Source: Cloeon dipterum (lineage: Eukaryota; Arthropoda; Insecta; Ephemeroptera; Baetidae). Taken from it: a stretch of 64,000 nt of DNA. The DNA is taken from assembly GCF_949628265.1 (NCBI RefSeq), contig NC_088788.1, positions 31,172,335-31,236,334 on the forward strand, given 5' to 3'. The position numbers were made by a program, and so were the translations under genes. The notes beneath the pieces were generated by a model that was not told where the DNA came from, searched no databases, and worked only from the letters and a program-made list of their open reading frames with translations. Below, piece after piece: positions 32,801 to 44,900 of the stretch (position 1 is its first letter; every line of letters starts with the position of its first letter).

Positions 32801-34639
32801 AAATGATTAACTTCTTACGGAATTTTGACCCATATGTCCTCCTCCGCCGCCGCCTCCTCCTCCACCTCCTCCGCCACCACCACCAAGAAAACAAAAAATC
32901 GGGTTATATGTAACAAAATTCTGCTGCTTTGCAGAGATTTTGCCAGAATTTTCTGTCTACTCATAATTCAAGTTGAGATCATGGGCAAAAAGCTAATAAA
33001 TTGATATATATTTAGCAATTATAATAGCCAGACGTTTTTCCAATCGCCAATGCAGAATTCTCTGCTGCTAATACTATGGTTATTAATTTTTGTTATAGAT
33101 GATGAGGCCTGAAACAGGTGCTGCACAGTATGAGAATGTGCTATTTAATTTTTGCTCTCAGAATTTCACTAATAGCTGACCTTCCTGAATTAATTTCCGC
33201 GCAGAGTAGTCATTCAATAAATTATTAATAGACCTTTACTCTTTTGGCACTAAAGCAGCCTTGAAATTCAGGCGTACGAAAGAAAAGCCCGATTCTATGG
33301 ATATTGCTCGCTTATAATTTGAGTGGTGCACATTGACGGATCACAAGAAAATGTCTAACAGTTTGCTTCCCCTGATTCCAGAGGCAGGTCGTTGTCAGCC
33401 GCCCTCGCTAGTCCTGACACTTCTCCTGTGTCAGCTGAAAAGCCGCTGCAGATTTCTCCAATTGACATGGACCTTCTCGGGGACTTGCAGCATCTAATTT
33501 TTAGAGACTGTCAGAGGCTAGGTGAAGAGGCAAAGAAAGAGATGGAGGAGCCCAACCCAAAACCAATGGTCGACAGATCTGTAAGTAGCGCCCTTGGACT
33601 TTATTCACTGCTTCTCCAGTCGCCAATTTGCAGTATTTGTGCGCATCACATGTGTTTCTTTATTTTTGCTTTTGCTAGACGCAGTTTTGTGTTTGCTTTT
33701 TTGCAGCTGAAGCCTGTTCGTAGCATGGACCGATCATCCAGCATCTCGCTGGCCCCGCCTCCACCCCTTAGCTTGCAGCGTTCCGCCCCTCCTACCTTGA
33801 CCCCTTCTACTCCCACCACCCTGGTGAATAACCCTTTCCTCAATCCGACGTCGCCCTTCTTGGTGTTGGGCCAAGACATGGAGAATCCGGACGCCACGAG
33901 TAACCCGTTTGTTGTCACATGTCCTCCCCCACACGAGCTGTCCGGCGGTGGCATTATTTCCCCTCCACCCAGAACACGGAAACACTTGCAAAAAGCACAA
34001 ACGCAGGTTTGCACTCATTTTTGTTTTATCCGCTGTATGTGTGCTCTTTACTGCTATTTTGCATCAAGTGTTTTTTTTTGGTTAATTTTTGCAATTTTGT
34101 GTGTTCTGAAAATCACTTTACCACATTCAATTTTAAAAGTAGAATGTTTTATATCACTGTATCTCTCAAATTCAATTATCTTGCAGGAGTAAAAGCTGAA
34201 AGGTGGTAACACTTAAACCATTGTAAATACTACCGGTCTTAAGAAAAGCCTAAAATACGTTGATTTTTCATTTTTTTTTCAGATAGCTAGTTTTCGGAAA
34301 AAATAATTGTTAATATTAAATTTATGCAAATTTCAGCCTTCTGGAGACCTCATACAGTTAGACTCAACGCCTAGTGAGGACGATTTCGATCCACTGAAGC
34401 CAAGTAGCAGAACGAAAGCGGCAGCTTCAAGTTTTTCAGCGGAGCTACTATCTTCAGAGCAAAACGGCGCGAGGTGTCTCCCGACAGAGTCCACCTCAAC
34501 TTCCCAGCAAGATAGGGATTTGTTGAGAGAGTATGGCCTGGAATTCGTCTCGTCAAACGCGTGGTCGAGCTCTAATCCCTTTGGAGAAACCGCACCAACT
34601 GCGCCAAATCCTCCAGGTCGGTGGACGACTTTTGAGTAG
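29890..34639 (+). CDS. DENND1A: DENND1/connecdenn, Rab35-type guanine exchange factor
   Basis: Fourteen exons (29890-29906, 30416-30571, 30624-30761, 30827-30962, 31019-31072, 31131-31388, 31603-31704, 31756-31983, 32034-32210, 32274-32306, 32380-32648, 33382-33580, 33707-34006, 34337-34639) join in phase to 789 residues. It starts MGSRI as connecdenns do; uDENN has FNFVLTDIDSKWTFGF, cDENN has LTEYYSAVDANNM, LYERRVIFTSKRL and YPMNWQHIFIPVLP, dDENN ends near residue 400. The tail holds three NPF tripeptides (NNPFLNP, SNPFVV, SNPFGE), a DDFDPL segment and ends GRWTTFE, close to the WETFE end of human DENND1A: EH-domain, clathrin and AP-2 type contacts. Function: GDP release on Rab35 at clathrin-coated vesicles and endosomes. 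One gene stands for DENND1A-C; the symbol names the closest form. Confidence 0.93.
29907..30415 (+). other. DENND1 intron 1
   Basis: 509 bp intron after a 17-base coding first exon. No element recognised. Confidence 0.6.
32649..33381 (+). other. DENND1 intron 11 with triplet repeat
   Basis: 733 bp. Contains an imperfect (CCN)n triplet tract at about 32838-32887. Reading through the donor gives 22 further codons and a stop at 32713-32715, a possible intron-retention end. Confidence 0.55.
34007..34336 (+). other. DENND1 last intron
   Basis: 330 bp, T-rich, nothing recognised. Confidence 0.6.
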
Positions 34640-37600
34640 ACATTGTTTGTTATTTTCACATTACATCGAAATACACTACTTGTAAAGGCATTGGGTATGT
34701 CAAGTTAAAAAGTACTGCATGCGAGAAGTTCATCTGTTAGGTTGGTGATAATTCCGTTATTGTTTATTACTACATGATAATCAAATCAAGTGCGGAGGGA
34801 ATCCTTACCAGAGAAAGGTTTCGTGTTGTTATTTGAATCTAACTTGTTTTGTTGACGCTATTCAGTATTGTTTATCATATCTATTCTCTTGGTAGTAAAT
34901 TATTTAAGTAATATTGGTTTGCTAGTCGCGTGTCTGGTAAGGTGCTCTTAAAATCACGCCTCTTGAATCTGCGCTGTTGAAAAGACAAATGAATGCACAA
35001 TTTATTTGAGTCTTTGTTCTATATTGCATGCAACTGTGATAATTATATGATTTTTAAGAAGAGATAAAAATAGGTGCGGACTAGGAAGTCAGAATTTCAT
35101 TAAATATATTCTATTTTGTTAAAATTATATGATAATGTGTCATTGTCAAAGTCAAAAGCATGCTTCCAGTGCAAAAAATTGATTAACTAAATTATATAAT
35201 GCAATAATTAACCAACCTTAAAAAAATTTAATCCTCATTGGAATCAGTTGAGAGTATTTCAGTAAATTCAAATCGGGTTGCTAATGAATAACGTTTTCGC
35301 AAAGGCCATTTAAATTATCAATTGTGTCCAATTGTACTGTCTGCCATCCAAATAAAATAATGGTTTTGGATATAAAATTTGAATTTAGATTATCTGGCCT
35401 TTGTTGTCGATGGATAGTCCTAAAAAATGAAAAATCCCCATGGGATCATCTTAAAACTCTACTCGTTGAGATTGTAAAAGAAGCGAGGTATATAAAAATA
35501 AATGTCATTGAAACTGTCAATTTTTATAGAATTAAATTTTTAATAAACAATTTTAACGTCGCCATTTTAGTCTCATTTCCGACCCAGACAGCAGGAGAGA
35601 AAATAAAAAGACGCTCTTTAAAACTAGTATAAAGTGAGATTTATTCTTGGAAATTACGTTCAGTTTTCGTTTTACAACTTGAACAGGTGTATTTTCTGAC
35701 AAGCCTGAAACCTTTTCCAATGCATGGTCAAATAACAGTTCCCTTTCAATGGGGTTTTGATATTTTCATCAACATGATCACTACAACGACGAGGTCCAAA
35801 GAGACGCGTTAGACCTTTGGGGCGCTCAAAAGTTGTTTTCCTTCAAGACTTCAAGAGACAAATCTCGGTTGAACACACTTGCTCGTTCCACTTTTAATGT
35901 CACAAAAATTTATCGTTTCTTAATTTAACAGCATAAACAACTGCCGTGTCATTTAGCATTTTAGAAGAGATTTTCAACTTAAGGCAAATTCAAAATAAAA
36001 GTGGCGAAAGCGTGGAAGTACAATAATATTATTTTAGTATAATTGTTATCGTCATATATCTTGGGTTTTACAGTAATCACAACAATATGTATGTATGTAT
36101 AAAAGTGGAAAATTATTTACAGATTATTCACAACAATGAGACACACTGATATGGAAAGAGCTCATTTGCCTGGAGCTGTTGTTACTTTGCGTGAATTTCC
36201 GTTTTTATTTTTTTTTTCGCGTAATAAGCGATGGAAAATGAGTTGAAAGCTCAACACTCAATAAAAATATACGGATTATGTAGCCGGTTAGAGAGAATTT
36301 TAATCGGAACTGAACTTAGACGATTCATTATTACGTGTCAACTTTTTTCCATTCATCTCTCCGCAAGAGTCAAGTGACAGAGGTTACGTTCAAAATATTC
36401 TCCATGCAAAACTTAATGATACGCTAAGTATTCATATAAAACTTGGGGTTATATTGGTCATTTTTCTGAGAGTAAAGACAAAGATTCTCGTTTTATATTT
36501 AAGAATATTATCGTTCATACATTTTACTACATAATTCTTTTTGTCATTTTTAGAAGAACTGAAATCTAAATGTAAAATTTTTCGAGTCGAATCCAGATTA
36601 ACTCTTGTCAAACGATTGGTAAAAATATGCAGTTTTGTAGAAAATAGATTTTGAACCTAAGTCGAGGGGCACCAAACACGCTCTGAATTCCAAGTGCCGA
36701 ATTTCATCGCAATATCTTGCTTGCATCAGTCAGTAAAAAGCAATAATTCTCTGCACGAAAGTATTCTCCTCCTTTTGTTGATTGTGAAATAAATAGCTTT
36801 GTGATCTCGTCAATTAATACCTTTTGGCTTGGTAATTCATGTAAATTTGTACATTACAAATCTAGACCTCTCAGCTGCTGTCTTTTGGCATGGCTCTCAC
36901 GGTAAACGCCGCATAGGCTCGTTCACAATCGAATATTAAAGGCCGTTCATGCGCTACACTTCGCTATCAAAAGTGTCGTGGCGGCTGTAGGCTTGAAATT
37001 TTGGGCAGGCGCGGCTGCCTGAGAGGTCTAATCATAAAACACTTAGATATTATATTATCATATTTCTTACCTTTGTCTGCTAATACTTTTATATTAATTT
37101 TTATTTCTTTGAATTATATAGTTTGATTTTATGTACCAACAATGATAGGTTTCCTTTTGTTAGAAGAGTGAGAAATAGAGAGTCGTCTGTCGAACGAGCT
37201 GCTAATGTATAAATATAAACAATTTAATTCTCTGATGATACTTCAGCGCGATATTTTCCATTATGGACATCTTTCAACCAATATAACATTTTATTTTAAC
37301 AATAAACGATGCGTATTTTACTGAGGTGTGCGCCATTTGAGATAATACATATTATTCTTGATTTGAATGTTGAATGGTATCCAATCAGTGTATAGTTTTG
37401 TTTTACTTAAAATACACTTAATGTGCGTGTCTCAATGCATAATTATTTAAGAGCAAAACGCGCGCGTGTATGTATATGGATTGCTCTCTCCGAGTTTTAT
37501 CACAGTATTGTCCATGACTAGAAATTTGTTGAAATTTAAATATATATATATTATATTGATAAAAATTTTGCGCGACATTCTTTTTCATAATCCCAAGACT

Positions 37601-38010
37601 TACTGCAAAAGCGGGGTGTTTTACAGTGTGTCGTGTATATCTATATTAATTACGTTAATTACAACGAATAAAATTTTCAATTTGAAGGCAAACACAAATC
37701 AATTGGTTTTACCCCACATAGAAAAATACTGAACGAAAGGAACGACATTTTTTGCACGAAAATAATGTACATCAACTTATTTTACGACATATTATTCGTG
37801 TGTAATTTAGATCGTATCCTCACAAATTCAAGCTCTGCGAAAACATTTTCAGCGGAACAACAACTGCCTCCACACAACCGTATTTCAAATATGGTAACTT
37901 TAAAGCTTTTAGATCAACAGTAATTTCTGTGAAAATCAACAATGAAGGTTTCTCTGAGTTCGGCAAAAACTTACTTGAAAAGTTTCAAGATGAAAATCGC
38001 AGTTGGGGTT
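34640..38010. other. DENND1/PLCE intergenic region, convergent 3' ends
   Basis: 3.4 kb of AT-rich DNA. Possible DENND1 polyadenylation signals are at 35351-35356 and 35602-35607; a possible PLCE signal (minus) is at 37290-37295. A small MITE-like element lies at 36863-37030. Open frames at 35324-35632 and 37466-37732 (plus) show no recognisable domain. Confidence 0.5.
36863..37030. mobile_element. MITE-like element with 12-bp terminal inverted repeats
   Basis: The left end TAGACCTCTCAG (36863-36874) is the exact inverse complement of the right end CTGAGAGGTCTA (37019-37030). Both ends begin with TA, as expected for a Tc1/mariner-type target duplication. The 168-bp body is GC-richer than the flanks and has no open frame, so if mobile it depended on another element's transposase. 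Confidence 0.5.
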
Positions 38011-38844
38011 TTACTTCCACACCTTGAACTTTTTGAGCGAGACCTTCTTGAGTCGCGCCACAGCGTTTCGCATGTCGCTCGCGTCGCGCTCTTCGTCACT
38101 GAGCGTCTCGCCCTCCGAGTGCACCTCCCTGGTGCGCTCCTTGAAGCCCGGCGGCGTGCCCGCCGCCTTCGCCTCGCTGCCACCCCCAGCCCCGATGGTG
38201 GAGGCGAGCCGCGACCGGAAGCCACCTCCGCCGCTCCTGCTCGACGACGGGTAGCTCAGCACCTCGTGCACGGCCGTCTTCTCGCTCCGGCCTTTCAGAC
38301 CCTTGCTCAGCTTCTCCAGGGTGGCCGTCCGCAGGTTCATAGTCGTCTTCCGCCGCCCGGTCGGAGGGGTCATCTCCCCTCTCTCGCGGAGCACAAACCG
38401 GCCCAGTGTTTGCCAGTGCGCTTGGGTGCCGTACACGTTCTCATCATCTGCCAGCACCTACAATGATACAAACAAAATTTTAATATAAATTATAGTTGGA
38501 GTAATTAGCGAAATCGGCAGGCATATGTACTAGCAACATCCATGGATATTGTTTTAGGCGTTTATTTTGTGCCTGTATTTTGTGTTAAAATATTTTAAAC
38601 TAGAATGGTCATATAGTCACATAGATTGAAAAATCAGGATTTTCTTGTTTTTTTTTTTAAAAAAAAATAATTAGTCAACCGTATCGATTTTTTTATTAAA
38701 AATAACAATGAAAAACTCCTGACGCTAAAACATGAAAATCAACAAGTCTGATAATTTTTTAATAAAACTTCGAATTAGGTAGTGCCTCTTAAGAAATTTA
38801 AAATTTAACGCCCAAGTTGAATCAAACCTTTTATGTTCTTTAAA

Positions 38845-38909
<65 letters not shown>

Positions 38910-41900
38910 CATTTAACATGTTTTTACCCCACTATAGTAGATCCCCATGTGTTTTAATTAAATTGTAAACATATAACTCACCCTTTGCTGTTTTCTCCTC
39001 TGCGGTTGCTGGCTCTGCTGAGCGCCTCCAGCCCATTCCAACTCCTCAACCAGCACAAACTTGGTGGGGTCTTCAAGGCGCCTGGCCTTGACCAGCGCCT
39101 GCGCTAAAACGTCCTGAGTCGAGCTGCCCAGCGGCACTTTTAGGATCGCGTACGGGATTTCTGGCGAGACATTGTAGACGCACACCAGGAAGTTGTCGTG
39201 GTCGTCCCAGCTTCGACCCTGAGATACGAATTCTTTAATTGATCGGCATTTCGCGGAATTAATACCACACTCACCACATGTTGTGATGAGAGGTCGGTGG
39301 CCGATCTGGCTGAGGAGAGGCCGGCCGTGCTCCTGATGGACGAGAGCCACGCCCTGCTGCTAGGGTCGTCGCCCATGCGTTTGAGGATGAATCGACCTTC
39401 GCCCTGCCAGCTGGCCTGCGCCTGCAGCGGCCGCTCATGCAGGTCGAGCACCCTCTGCGTGGCGGGCATGTCGCGATCTTTCTTCTCCCAACTGCGTGCC
39501 ACCTCCTCCACCAAAATGTAGTCCTGCGCCTTGTCAGCACCAAGGTTGGCCTTCTGCAAGGCCTGCACGATCACCTCCTGCGTGGTGCTCTCCTGAGTTA
39601 TCTTCAATATTGTGTACGGCTCGTCGGGGATCACACCAAACACCTGGAAAATTTTCCTTCATTAATGAACTCTTATGGAATCAAATCAATTTACCATGAG
39701 GAAGAACATTCTTCTCTTGAGCGGCACAGTGACACTCTCGATGAGCTCGGCTTGTTCCTTCTCCTTGCGAGCCTTTTCGGTCACGGAAGTTGAGCCACTC
39801 AAGTGAGTCTGTATTTCGCTGTTCTCCATCGAGTCCAAACTCTCTTCCTCAGTGCGTGAATACACAAACAGGGTGGACAACTGCAGAGGCTGGTTCTGGG
39901 GGGAACGGAGCCGCACGTGTCGATAACCGGGACGAAGCCGGGTCAGGGGCAGTACTCGTTGTGATAGAAGATGGTTTGTATTGGCGTCCATCACGCTGAA
40001 CCTCACAAAAGCTAACTCCCTATATAAAAATTATTTAATAATATAAATGATGATAATGAATTTGCTACTGTTTTTAATTATGAGAGTAAAAATGCTGACA
40101 AACCTGAACATAATTTGGAAAAAGAAAGCGTCATTCCAGATTGGGTTGATGGCATTACGCTGGATGACTTTGGTTTTCTGCTTGGCGCAGTCTACTGGAA
40201 TACCGATCACTTCGACCTCGACGTATAGACTTGAGCTGAAGTTGCTCTGGCTAACGTACTGTCCAGACACAACCGTCAGAACCAGGTGCACAGAATGGAG
40301 ACCGTCAAATTCTTTGTCCCATGGGTTAAATCTTCTGTACATCATATGACTCCTGAAGCAACAACAAAAAATAATCAACTTAAAAAACATGGTGTTTTTA
40401 TTCTCTTTTTCGTTGATTTTTTTATTTAGAAAAGTTATTTTTTCTTTCATATCAGTCTAGTCCACAAATTCTTTTGAGAGTAAAATTGCAATTTATACTT
40501 AATTTGAATACGAAAATCACCCCTTAAAAATTCACAATGTGCAACTCTTGTCTCTGGCGTGCCTTGCAAGTTGCATACCTAAATTATGAATAGTTTACCT
40601 GTCCCACATCACAGCCGGCTTTCGAACGTATCCGCAACGCCCGTTTTGCTCAAACATTGCTGTGTTCAGATGAAGAGCAGCGTCCTCAGTCTGATAATTA
40701 AGCGCAACCATCTGAATGCCAAACGCCCAGAAGATGACCGGATTGAAGTTGGACGAGTCTATGCGCATCCCTGCAGGATAAGTTCGCATCAGCTGCGTTT
40801 CCGTGTGGGCAACCAACGCGAGGGGCTGCTTTCGGCACAGTTTCTTGGCCGAGTTTTCGTTCAGACTGGAGCACTGGTAGCACGGATGGTTCACGTTGGG
40901 CCTCTTTGAGAAGCTGGAGTGCGAACCGGGGATTAGACTCGATTCGATTGGCATTGTGGTGGCCAGGATGAGTGACGATGACGCGCTTGAGGTGCTGATT
41001 GACGACGTAGCGCCCGTGTTGGTAGGCGTCCCTGGAACTGAAGTGCCTTGTTGGGGCAAACCTGCAGGATGTTCATCGCATTATCAAGATTTATTTATTT
41101 TTGCATGAGAAGTTTGCTCACCTGAAGGAGTATTGTTGCCCTTTTTAATAGCTGTTGAGGATGAGCCGGAAGGAGCAGGTCTGCGACTTCTTACTGAACT
41201 ATTGGGGCTAATTGTGTTGAGGGACCTGAACTTGATGGCCTGGATGTAAATAATCATGTCGGACAGTTCTTTGGCGATTTGGCTGCTCTGCTTCTTTGGT
41301 TTGTGTGAACCGAAATCATCATCAAACAGCCAATCTTGACTTCTCAGTGCAGTTTGTGGGACCGAAGGGTGCGAGTGGCGCATGTCGCGCAGTCCAGCGC
41401 CTTCGTGGCTTGATATTGAGTCAGTCCGAGGTCCCAGCGAGGAGGATTTAGCTAAAGAACTACTCTTATCTTCTGTAAATAAGGCAGAAAAAATGATCAA
41501 AATTTTATTTTTCAAAACCAATATGGCTTGATTTAAATTATTAATTATCAAGGTAATATTACCATCAAGATTTTCGTCTTCATCATCGTCATCATCATCT
41601 TCGTCTTCGCTAAACTCGTCATTGACAGAGCCACCACTGGTGTTGCTGACTATGCTGGAAGCCCTGCCGGACGCAGCCTTATTCACGTTGGGAAATGCGC
41701 CCTGCCTAGATGTTCCCCTTGGTGCCATTTGAATGTCAGTCATCAGTTTTTTGTTCTTGATTAAAATTCGGTGTTTGAGCTGTGCCGGGGATGGAAGACA
41801 CGGCTCGTCACTGAAGTCAGTCTCAAACAGGAACTTTGTGATCAACTTGTCACCAAACACAGACTGAAAATAATATATATCAATTTTTTAATCGGTTTAT

Positions 41901-44900
41901 GTCAATCAGATTTTATTACCTGGAAAATGTGTGCCATTCTGGCTTGCTGTTGGACTGAACAGTGATTTTCGATGCTGAGAATCACAGGATACGGGGAGGT
42001 GACAAATGCGGATCTGTTTATGGCCTCGACCACAGACCTAAATGGAATTTTCGTAGTAAATGTGTGTCCGTGGTAGATTAGGGGAGAGCCGTCGTCGCCA
42101 TCCCAGCAGTCAAGTTCTACACATCGACATCCAGTGAGAAGCACCTGAGCAACAAATTGACAGTGAATAAAATCACGAGATAATTTTAACTTTAATATAT
42201 TATACCTGGCTATAAAGCTCAACAGAGGACTCTCCTTTTAGCTGATGCCCAGTGAGGTACGTGTTGTGCGACGAAGCAATAAAGTAGTGTGACAAACTTT
42301 GGTCCATTTCAGTCTCATCAGGTGCGACCCGTTCACTGACAAAGGCGTAGTTGTCTTTGTCCATGAGGTAGCGAGCAAACCCTTCGAAGGACAGGTTGTT
42401 TTGCGCCCTCAGCAAGGGGTCTGGTTCGTGTCTTTGGATCAGGGCTTTGACTTCCTCCTCAGAGTGCTGCTCCATCTGCTTGGTCTCGAGAAATTTGCAG
42501 AAACTCGCAAGAGTGATAACTTGGCTCTTGCTGGTGTCCACTCCGGCACAATTGCTGACGATGCTGGCGGCAGCAATGGCGTCAAAGATTTTTTTCTTGT
42601 TGCTCAGTCCCTTGTCCAATAAGTCATTGGAACTATTTCTTGTTAAGAGGCCTAAGAGAAATTAAGTGAACTTTATTTTCTTCTGGGAAAGTGTCAAGTT
42701 TATTACCAATTTTCTGTTTGTTCAGTGTTAAATGCTCTGGAGAGTTTTTATGGCTACTGTCACTAAGTGATCCATCAGAAGTTGTTCTGCAGACTGTTGC
42801 AAATTGCTCAAAAAGTTCTCTCAAGTCTTTCCTTAGGCGCAAACTGCAAAAGGTAGTAGGCTGATCAGTGACACAGATACCGACGGTCCATAAAATATTT
42901 ACGCACCTGAACGATCGGAAGAGGTTGACGAAATCAATAAAATCTAGCTGAGTCTCGTTTGTGATGGAGCCAGCCCTGAATTGGCGGATTTGCAAGTAGT
43001 CACTACCGGCAGCCTTTTTCTCGCGCTGCAGCACGGAATAATTTGTAGAGGTGCTGGGATAAAAGTTGTCCAAGTGTTCGGAGGAGCCTGAAGGCGTGGT
43101 GCTGGCCGCATTTTGAACGGCAGCCAACACGGAGGACCTATTAGTGTCGATTTCGCTGGAAATCGATCTTGATCTTGGTGGGTTTGCAGACGTCACTGAC
43201 CTTCGTGAAGCGGAAAGGATGATACCATCTCGGCCAAAGTCTTGTGGTTTCATGCCAATGTCCTGGATAAAATTTGTGTTATTATTGTATTAATTAAAAG
43301 AGATAATTTACTTTGATATTTTGAATGTTTGTGATTGATTTCTTCTTTCTGAACTTCGTTGACTGGCCACGTTTTAGTGTTCCGTTGTCTGGTGGAGACA
43401 TTCCGGCTATGTTTCCGGCCAATGTCCAGTCTCGACCTCCAAAAACCTGTTTTGAAATGCGAAAAATTATGTAGATACGATAATTTTTGTGGGATGATAA
43501 ATTACTCTGATAGCGTCAGCAGTCATTGGCCCTCCGCACATCTCATCAAAGAAAAGCTGCAGGTACTGCTCCTTCAGCCACAGGATCCGTCGATCAGTCA
43601 GCTGCATTTGCCTCTTTAGGCCTCGTACCACCCAACACAAGCCTTGGTACCACACTCTGGAAATTTAAAATTCAAATAAGCACCGCCATGTAAAATATTC
43701 AAAATTAAAACGAATAGCAAAGTGTGGAGGGATTTGTGAAGCACGCATTTTTCTTACTTGCACATTAACGGTGGGCATAGGAACATTAGCACTCGGTTGT
43801 CACTGAGGTTAGCACCGTAGACTAAGGCCAAGCAGTTTTCTGAGCCGTGGAATTTCTCAAGGCCGAACCGTCTTGCCGTGGAGGCGATGTCAGGATCCTT
43901 GTCCTTTCCCCCGCCACCGAGAACGATCTCCTTGACCGAGGTGAGCTCGAGGAAGCCCTCCTCGAGGCCGGCGATGGCCACCTCGCCCTGGCTGGTGCCC
44001 GCGCCGCTGACGCCTCCTGCTCCGCCTCCTCCTCCGCCGCCGCCGCCGCCTCCAGCGCTGGCCGCGAACTTCATGGCCAAGCTAGGGGAGATGATCTCTT
44101 CAGGGTTGGCGGAGAGGCAGTAGTCTGGCTGGCTGCCCCCGGCTCCGGCGCCGCGCAGGCCGCTCCAGCAAGGCCGCGTCCAGGTCAGGGTGGAGCAGTT
44201 GCGCTCCAGACGCATGTACACCAAGGCAGAGCGGGAACCGTCAGTCTCGTAGTGGACAGCAGTGCTGCCGTGATGCATCACCTGGTCAACCGATAAGTGA
44301 CAAATTAATTTAAGCGTTTCATTTGAGTTATTAGGGAATTAAAATCAATAAAAAAACGGTAATCGCTTTTTACTGCCATGTAATTTTTAAGATTACGAAT
44401 ATTTAAAAAGTCGGTCGAAATTGCTTGTAAAGGTTAAGGAAACAAGAGATAAATATAAAAAAGTGAGAGATTTAAAATATCACTTTCTGCAAACTCAGAT
44501 AAATGACTAGATAAATCCCCCTCACGTCATCGTGAACATGATCGATGTTTTACCAACCCAACCCTCACTATCTAGCTTCCCTGCTAAAATTTTCTTTTGG
44601 GAGCAAGAATCTCCAAGAGCGCTAAAATCTCTATTAAAATTAAGAATTGCCATAACCCAACAAGGTTTTGAGCCGACATTTTGCTCTGGTTACAAACGTT
44701 TACTAGCTTTACCACCTCTCCGCAGGGTATCAATTATCCTTTCGGAAACAGCTACCCTAGTTAGAGAGGATAGTTCCTCAAATATAACAGTTTAAAACAA
44801 TTTAGTACAATCAAATACTTCAAATCTGGACGTTTTCGCTTGCTCAAACGGCCTGAGTTTCTTTAATAATATTCAAATTTTTTATTAAGCATACAGCCCC

